Assembly (NCBI RefSeq): GCF_020520425.1
Contig: NC_079489.1
Location: 77,723,310-77,787,309, forward strand
Length of the DNA stretch: 64,000 nt
DNA from: Spinacia oleracea
Taxonomy: Eukaryota > Streptophyta > Magnoliopsida > Caryophyllales > Amaranthaceae
Direction of reading: 5' to 3'
Each line of letters starts with the position of its first letter. The first letter of the stretch is position 1. The notes under the pieces are model-generated. The model saw only the letters and a list, made by a program, of their open reading frames with translations, did no database searches and was not told the DNA's origin. Shown here piece after piece: positions 57,779 to 64,000 of the stretch. Both the position numbers and the translations under genes were made by a program.

Positions 57779-57888
57779 GAGACTGCTTCTGTTCGGCCTT
57801 TGTTTCTGCCGGTCTTTTTTGCATATGTTCTAAGCCTAGGCTGCGTAGATAAAAAACGTGCAATGTTTAGAGATGTTGTTAAAATTTC

Positions 57889-58197
57889 TTAATGTAGGCC
57901 TTTTTTAGACGTATTGAAGGCCTTGTAGTAGCTTACTCTGTCCCTATGATTCCTGCTAATAAGACTGATTATAGCACCATCAATAGGCTTAGCCTCTTTG
58001 AAAGACCATGATCCTGAGTACTTGCAGCTCTGACAGTAGACCATCCCTTCAACTACATCTGTTTCCATCTTTGGTGGTGGTGCATATGGTTTTGGGTACG
58101 ACTTCTTTTGCGTTTCATATGCATTCGCGCTTGCGTGAGGGAACGCCAAACCTAGGAGCATAACTGATAACAGAAACAAATTCAGGGTTCTTGCCAT
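57889..58197 (-). CDS. Truncated Ole e 1-type cell-wall protein, captured by the MULE
   Basis: ATG at 58197 opens a clear signal peptide (about 25 residues, hydrophobic core LFLLSVMLLGLAF, then ASANA). A short Lys/Pro/Tyr-rich linker follows (SYPKPYAPPPK), then the start of a pollen Ole e 1/PRP-like domain: VEGMVYCQSCKYSGSWSFKE, KPIDGAIISLI and DRVSYYKAF, with the first two conserved cysteines. Family members continue for roughly another 60 or more residues; here the frame ends at 57889 soon after SKKG, so the domain is cut. A TATAAATA box on the minus strand at 58288-58281, 84 bp before the ATG, suggests the promoter was captured too. Such proteins are secreted wall proteins. It may be transcribed, but the product is probably non-functional. 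Confidence 0.7.
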   Translation of the reverse strand: MARTLNLFLLSVMLLGLAFPHASANAYETQKKSYPKPYAPPPKMETDVVEGMVYCQSCKYSGSWSFKEAKPIDGAIISLISRNHRDRVSYYKAFNTSKKGLH

Positions 58198-59029
58198 TTT
58201 TGTCTGTTTTGTTTTTTTTTCAGGGTTTTGAGAAAATTGGGTTATGTTTTTGTTTTAGGAGTAAAGGGATTAATGGAGGGTATTTATAAGTAATGGAATA
58301 TGTTGATGATATGAATAATGGTTCAACGTACGAGGGTGCTACTAATTAAGGTTAAGTGTTTTGCTGTGATTTTAAATTCAGAAAATTAACTTCAGACATG
58401 TAGGCAACTACTGCAGCCTGCAAGAGGAAGGAAAAGGTCAACAAAAATACATATAAATAATTCTATTAAATTACAGTAAACACTGAACCTTGACCGTCCT
58501 TTACTTGTAGTTGATGCAGCCTGTTTTATTCTTAGCTAACTGGCTAAATGTGTTGTATACGTACGTTTCATGCTTCTGCATTTATATGCAGACGTTTCAT
58601 GCCCCGATTGACTGGGTTTCTTGTCGCTCAACTTCTATGGTTTCGTTTATTAGTCTTTGAGTTTGCCTCTCTGTATTTTTGGTTGATATTCATGTGGCTC
58701 TTTTAAATTAGTTTCATTTACTTTTCTTAGTTATTTATCTACTTTTAACTTAGTTCCATTTACTTTTATAACTGAAAAAAGTAAATAGAAATGATCCAAA
58801 GTAAACAAAATATGGCAGGTTCTGAGAAAAGTATTTCATTTACTTTTAAATTAGTTCCATTTACTTTTAAATTAGTTCCATTTACTTTTCATAGTTCATT
58901 ATCTACTTTTTTCAAAGGTATGCTTGGCACAAAATGTCAGACCTATACAACCACAGTAGAGTGAAAAGAGAATTGTCAAAAGTAGATAGTGGAACTAATT
59001 TAAAATCTTCACACTACTCGCAAGAAGAG

Positions 59030-59225
59030 CATGGGGTTTTGTGGTACAAGCAGCAGGGAACAAAGGGCCTGACCCTAGCTCCATGGTATCCTTAAGTCTC
59101 CATGGTATCCTTCAGTCCTTGGTTTGTTGTTGGAGTCACTGCTTGCAGCATGGACAAAAGTTACCCTGCTACTCTCTTTCTCGGAAATGGTAAAAAGATT
59201 GCAGGAGTTGGGTTATCAGGCAAGT
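59030..59225 (+). pseudogene. Captured subtilase (SBT2-like) exon fragment
   Basis: Reads FVVQAAGNKGPDPSSMVS, then after a frame change SPWFVVGVTACSMDKSYPAT and LFLGNGKKIAGVGLSG. The AAGN-x-GP and SPW...VGA-like segment followed by LGNG-x2-I-x-GVGL is characteristic of plant subtilisin-like proteases around the catalytic Asn region. A 19-bp duplication of CTCCATGGTATCCTT(A/C)AGT (59079 and 59098) breaks the frame. The sequence ends at CAGGCAAGT, which resembles a GC-type splice donor. Catalytic Asp, His and Ser regions are absent, so it is only a fragment. Confidence 0.75.
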
Positions 59226-59507
59226 CTGAATCCTTTATAAACATGTATTTACTGTCAATGAATGAAGACATACATGTAAATTTTCTGTTTTATATGAGAC
59301 ATTTCTCAAATGCAGTTGATCTTCAGGTTGCTGAAAATGGGATACTAAAATATAAGTTGATGCAGTTTGTGCATTTGATCTTCAGGTTTGGCTAGCAGTT
59401 ACTCCGAAAGTAAACTAAATCTCTGTAAAAGTAAACAAAATTTCTCTAAAAGTAAACTAAATAACAATGAAACATCAATAATAATTTTCTCTTAAATGTT
59501 ATATGAA

Positions 59508-59578
59508 AACCTATTAGCTCAAATGGTAGAGCACTATGCATATGCATATGAGATGTAGGTTCGATTCCTACATAGGTT
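59508..59578 (+). ncRNA. tRNA-like sequence (copy 2)
   Basis: Perfect 7-bp acceptor stem AACCTAT/ATAGGTT and perfect T stem GTAGG/CCTAC around TTCGATT, with A-box TAGCTCAAATGG and B-box GGTTCGATTCC. The anticodon arm is CTATG-CATATG-CATAT with a 6-nt loop. It differs from copy 1 by paired changes. Confidence 0.6.
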
Positions 59579-60023
59579 GTCTTCTAAAGTGAATTAACAA
59601 AACCTCAAAAGTGATACTCCTAAGTAAATAAAAGCAACTCAAAGTAAATCAAAATAAATAAAAAGTAAATAAAAGTAAATAAAAAGTAAATCAAACTAAA
59701 TAAAAAGTAGATAAATAACTTAAAAAGTAAATCATAATATTTTTAAAGTACATGTACAATTAGTGTACATTAAACTAAAAAGAAAAGAGTTACTAAACTT
59801 ATTCAAAAGAAAAACATGTAATACAAAAGTAAAGAAAATGATAGTATATACGTAAATGGAATTGCTCCAAAAGCAGATTGAATTGTTCCAAAAGTAAATT
59901 GAAACTATTTTCCACTTTCATTTTCATCAATTTGATTCAAAGGTACAAAATGTTTATCAGGTTCGACATAATTTCCTTTTGTTCAATTCAGAAGTAAATA
60001 AAAAATCCAACACTTACATAGAT

Positions 60024-60093
60024 AACCTACGTGGGATTCGAACCCACATTTTTGTGCATTTGCACAATGCTCTACCCATTGAGCTAGTAGGCT
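60024..60093 (-). ncRNA. tRNA-like sequence (copy 3)
   Basis: Minus-strand acceptor AGCCTAC/GTAGGTT, anticodon stem TTGTG/CACAA with 6-nt loop CAAATG, and T stem GTGGG/CCCAC. It is about 450 bp from copy 2 in opposite orientation. Confidence 0.6.
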
Positions 60094-60099
60094 AGTTTT

Positions 60100-61840
60100 T
60101 TAAAATAGAATAAATGAAAGTAAAGAAAGTACCCAAAAAAAATCAAAACAGTTCAAAAGTAGAGGCTTGTAAAAGTTGCTTCAAATCTGCAAAATCGAAT
60201 CAGAAGTTGGGGTGAATCTATTTTCTGTTGGCTCATCAAGCTCAGCAAAGGAGAGAATGTAGTACCAGCTGACTTTCACTCACTAACCCCTCCCACATTG
60301 ACGAAAGACCCACAATGGACCACAAAGCATCCTAACGATGGGTGTGCCAGTATCTTCTGCTGCTGCACCCACCCACCGTGAACCACCCTTCACCCGCCAA
60401 CCGAATGATTAAATAGAACCCATTTAAAAGTAAATAACCATGAATCAGGAAAGTTGAAGTAAAACTTATAAACAATCTAGAACCATAATACACATTCAAG
60501 TCCCAACCTGGATACCAAGAAATTACAGACTTCATCCATCTCCATGGGTATTGTGTAATGTCCAAGATTGTATTTTTTCCACACATAATTAGTCTTAGTT
60601 GAAAAGATTGCAGTTGGCAAAACCCAGAAAAACTAGATGTTACTACAAAAGAAACAGATGCTAAATTATACCCATCATGGCTTTTGAATGTGAGATTTCA
60701 AAATCCACCTGAAGTCAAGGCTTGTGCGTATTTCTCCCCAAATTTATATGCAACTACTTCATCAGTTGCAAGAACAAATGGTGATGTTAGAATTATCCCT
60801 CAACATCGTTAGAGTTAGTTGAGTATTTGATGTTTTAAACCAAGTTTTTAGTATTCTCTGAATTGTTCTGATGTTCTTTGACAACAACATGAATATAGGA
60901 GAAAAGATACAGAAGGAGTTACATTTTCCATGACAGATGAAAATAGGCAAGGACGCGGCCCTCCTTGCAGCACCATATGAACCTCCCATCTTGTTCCTCA
61001 AGTTCCTGCAACAATGAACATAAAGTATTATTAGCATTAAGAAGAAAAAATTCATCCTAATGACATGTTCTATAATGTACATGAGAATGTAATTTACTGC
61101 ATATTTTATAACCAGGAAATTATTAATACTTTGCACTTGGAAGCCAACCACTAAGTCCAACTATTGCCCTCAAATTAATCGGGTAGAAGTTTCCATTAGC
61201 GTATTTCCCAACAGCGAAACAGGATGCTGAGTGAGCCCAATTACAACAACACTCGTACTAAATCCTCCAATACCAAATTTAACCGTTTTAACTAAAAATA
61301 ACAAGGAAATAATCAGATTTGTCTTGAATTTTGGTTGTTTTTTTGTCTAATTATAACAAGAAGCATTTGGATAATCAGGTATGTTATTGAAGTTTTATTG
61401 TTCTTGTAGTGAAAAGTTCAAACAGTTACCATTAAAAATCTAATTAAAGCAAATCAGAATTGCAAAACAAAATCGCAATTTTAAAAGCTCTAATTTTAGC
61501 AACCTAAGATCGAAAATTTATGAAACAAATATTTTATGAAACCCTAGTTTACAACAATCGAAATTGAAAATAATTGAATAAAAAAATAATAGATAAACTA
61601 AATCGGATACTTACTTGATGAAGGGAGAAGATTCAAGGTTGATATGCGAAAGACCGTGAAAATCTGGGTAAAGATGAGAGAAGCCGCAGAGGATTTGAAG
61701 AGGTGAGAGAAAATCGAAGGAAGAGAGAGAAAGGGTTGTGAGAGTGAATCACGAAATGAGGAGGTCATTCATGCGTTAATTTTACCAAAATACCCTTAAA
61801 TGGTCGGGTAAAATCTCATCCGTCATATTAGACGAGATAG
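60100..61840. other. Right cargo of the Pack-MULE-like element, unidentified
   Basis: Mostly intron-like AT-rich DNA. A short conserved-looking minus-strand stretch at about 60930-61010 (LEEQDGRFIWCCKEGRVLA in one frame, MGGSYGAARRAASL in another) may be an exon, but I cannot name it. Confidence 0.3.
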
Positions 61841-61893
61841 ACGGCTCATATTGGTTCTCAGTTCTCATCTTAAGGGGTGGTTCTCACCGGATC

Positions 61894-63446
<1,553 letters not shown>

Positions 63447-63447
63447 G

Positions 63448-63465
63448 TGGCGACTCCACTGGGGA
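63448..63465 (+). other. Primer-binding site (TGGCGACTCCACTGGGGA)
   Basis: An 18-base TGG-initial sequence immediately after the LTR is the expected tRNA primer site for minus-strand synthesis. I believe this type is used by Tat/Ogre-like gypsy elements; the exact tRNA was not verified. Confidence 0.75.
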
Positions 63466-64000
63466 TAGTGAAGGAAATACTCGTGCTTGTAGGTAATCAA
63501 AATAGCCGAAGGGTGAAACGATCCTACCCCGCGTTTATTTCCCCATCAAGTTGGGACGACCTGAAAATCAGCATATTAATGTGAACGGGCAGAACCGCAT
63601 AACGAATCTCGGCTCCCTCGGGAGTTGGGACTAAGGATACCTTTTTTCGCCAATAGGGGGGTGCATACACCGCGCATGTTGCCCACTCGGTACTTGTGCA
63701 GGTAGTATACCTATCCCGAACCCAATCGCTCGCTCATTAGGTCCCTCTCGCCTGCATGCCCCCTTGGCTTGCACTTGCGGGTTGGCCTCTTGAGCGAAAT
63801 TCGTCTGTTGAAGACACTACCTCGACCGGGGCATGTGTTGGATCTACGATAGAAGCGGTACCAAGCCAGGCGCAAATAAACTACCCATAGGAGCCTATCA
63901 TAAACTACGTGGCATATTTAAGTTTCAAATCCATGTTTGTAATGTAGTTATGTGTAGCGAACTATGTGACTATGTTATGATTGTGCGTACGAATAATGCT
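63466..64000 (+). mobile_element. Leader of the gypsy element (partial)
   Basis: Non-coding leader before gag, cut by the window edge. No long open frame is present yet. Confidence 0.6.

Noticed and set aside
60332-61160. Minus-strand frames of 84 and 132 residues in the MULE cargo
   Set aside because: No recognisable domains, and hydrophobic AT-driven composition typical of intron sequence.

Overview
The window is plant nuclear DNA, almost certainly from a eudicot. The evidence is spliceosomal GT-AG introns, plant-type LINE, Ty1/copia, Ty3/gypsy, hAT, CACTA, Mutator-like (MULE) and Helitron elements, an AT-rich background, and no prokaryotic features. A Caryophyllales (spinach, beet or quinoa-like) origin is only a weak guess from the general look of the repeats.

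Almost everything is transposon-derived and deeply nested. From left to right: (1) 1-3673, the 3' end and 3' LTR of a gypsy-type element. (2) 3674-5132, a small island with the only convincing host gene, a two-exon cysteine-rich thionin-like secreted peptide on the minus strand. (3) 5133-10891, a MULE-type MITE (9-bp TSD) split by a complete hAT element (5559-10842, 8-bp TSD) whose five-exon transposase is interrupted by a (TA)28 tract. (4) 11022-14508, a non-autonomous CACTA carrying leucine-rich-repeat (LRR) exons and a tRNA-like sequence. (5) 14509-17530, a large inverted repeat of copia LTR sequences, then a TNP2 transposase remnant (17533-18340). (6) 18404-23741, copia LTRs and a decayed minus-strand copia coding region, fused at 23742-23789 to the antisense ORF of a Tat-like gypsy element whose 3' LTR lies at 29191-30743. 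That element is split by a second CACTA (25145-28504) carrying a calmodulin-binding-protein fragment.

The right half holds: (7) hAT MITEs and a 5'-truncated LINE (32154-36455, 16-bp TSD). (8) Helitron ends, a ~275-bp repeat family and minisatellites (36472-39760). (9) A MULE (41053-42323) with a triplicated TIR segment, and a Helitron carrying an RPA-like gene (ending 44547). (10) A hAT MITE inside a hAT MITE (44567-46308). (11) A near-complete LINE (46563-53091) split by a solo gypsy LTR five codons into ORF2. (12) A dimeric tandem array (53633-54950). (13) A ~6.9-kb Pack-MULE-like element (55005-61894) bearing an Ole e 1-type gene fragment with its promoter, a subtilase fragment, two tRNA-like sequences and a solo copia LTR. 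(14) A gypsy 5' LTR with primer-binding site running off the right edge.

No operon-like cooperation exists. The biology is nested insertion, gene-fragment capture by DNA transposons, and satellite formation inside elements. Boundaries given with matching target-site duplications were read directly from the sequence. Family names and captured-gene identities come from recognising motifs by eye; no database was searched.
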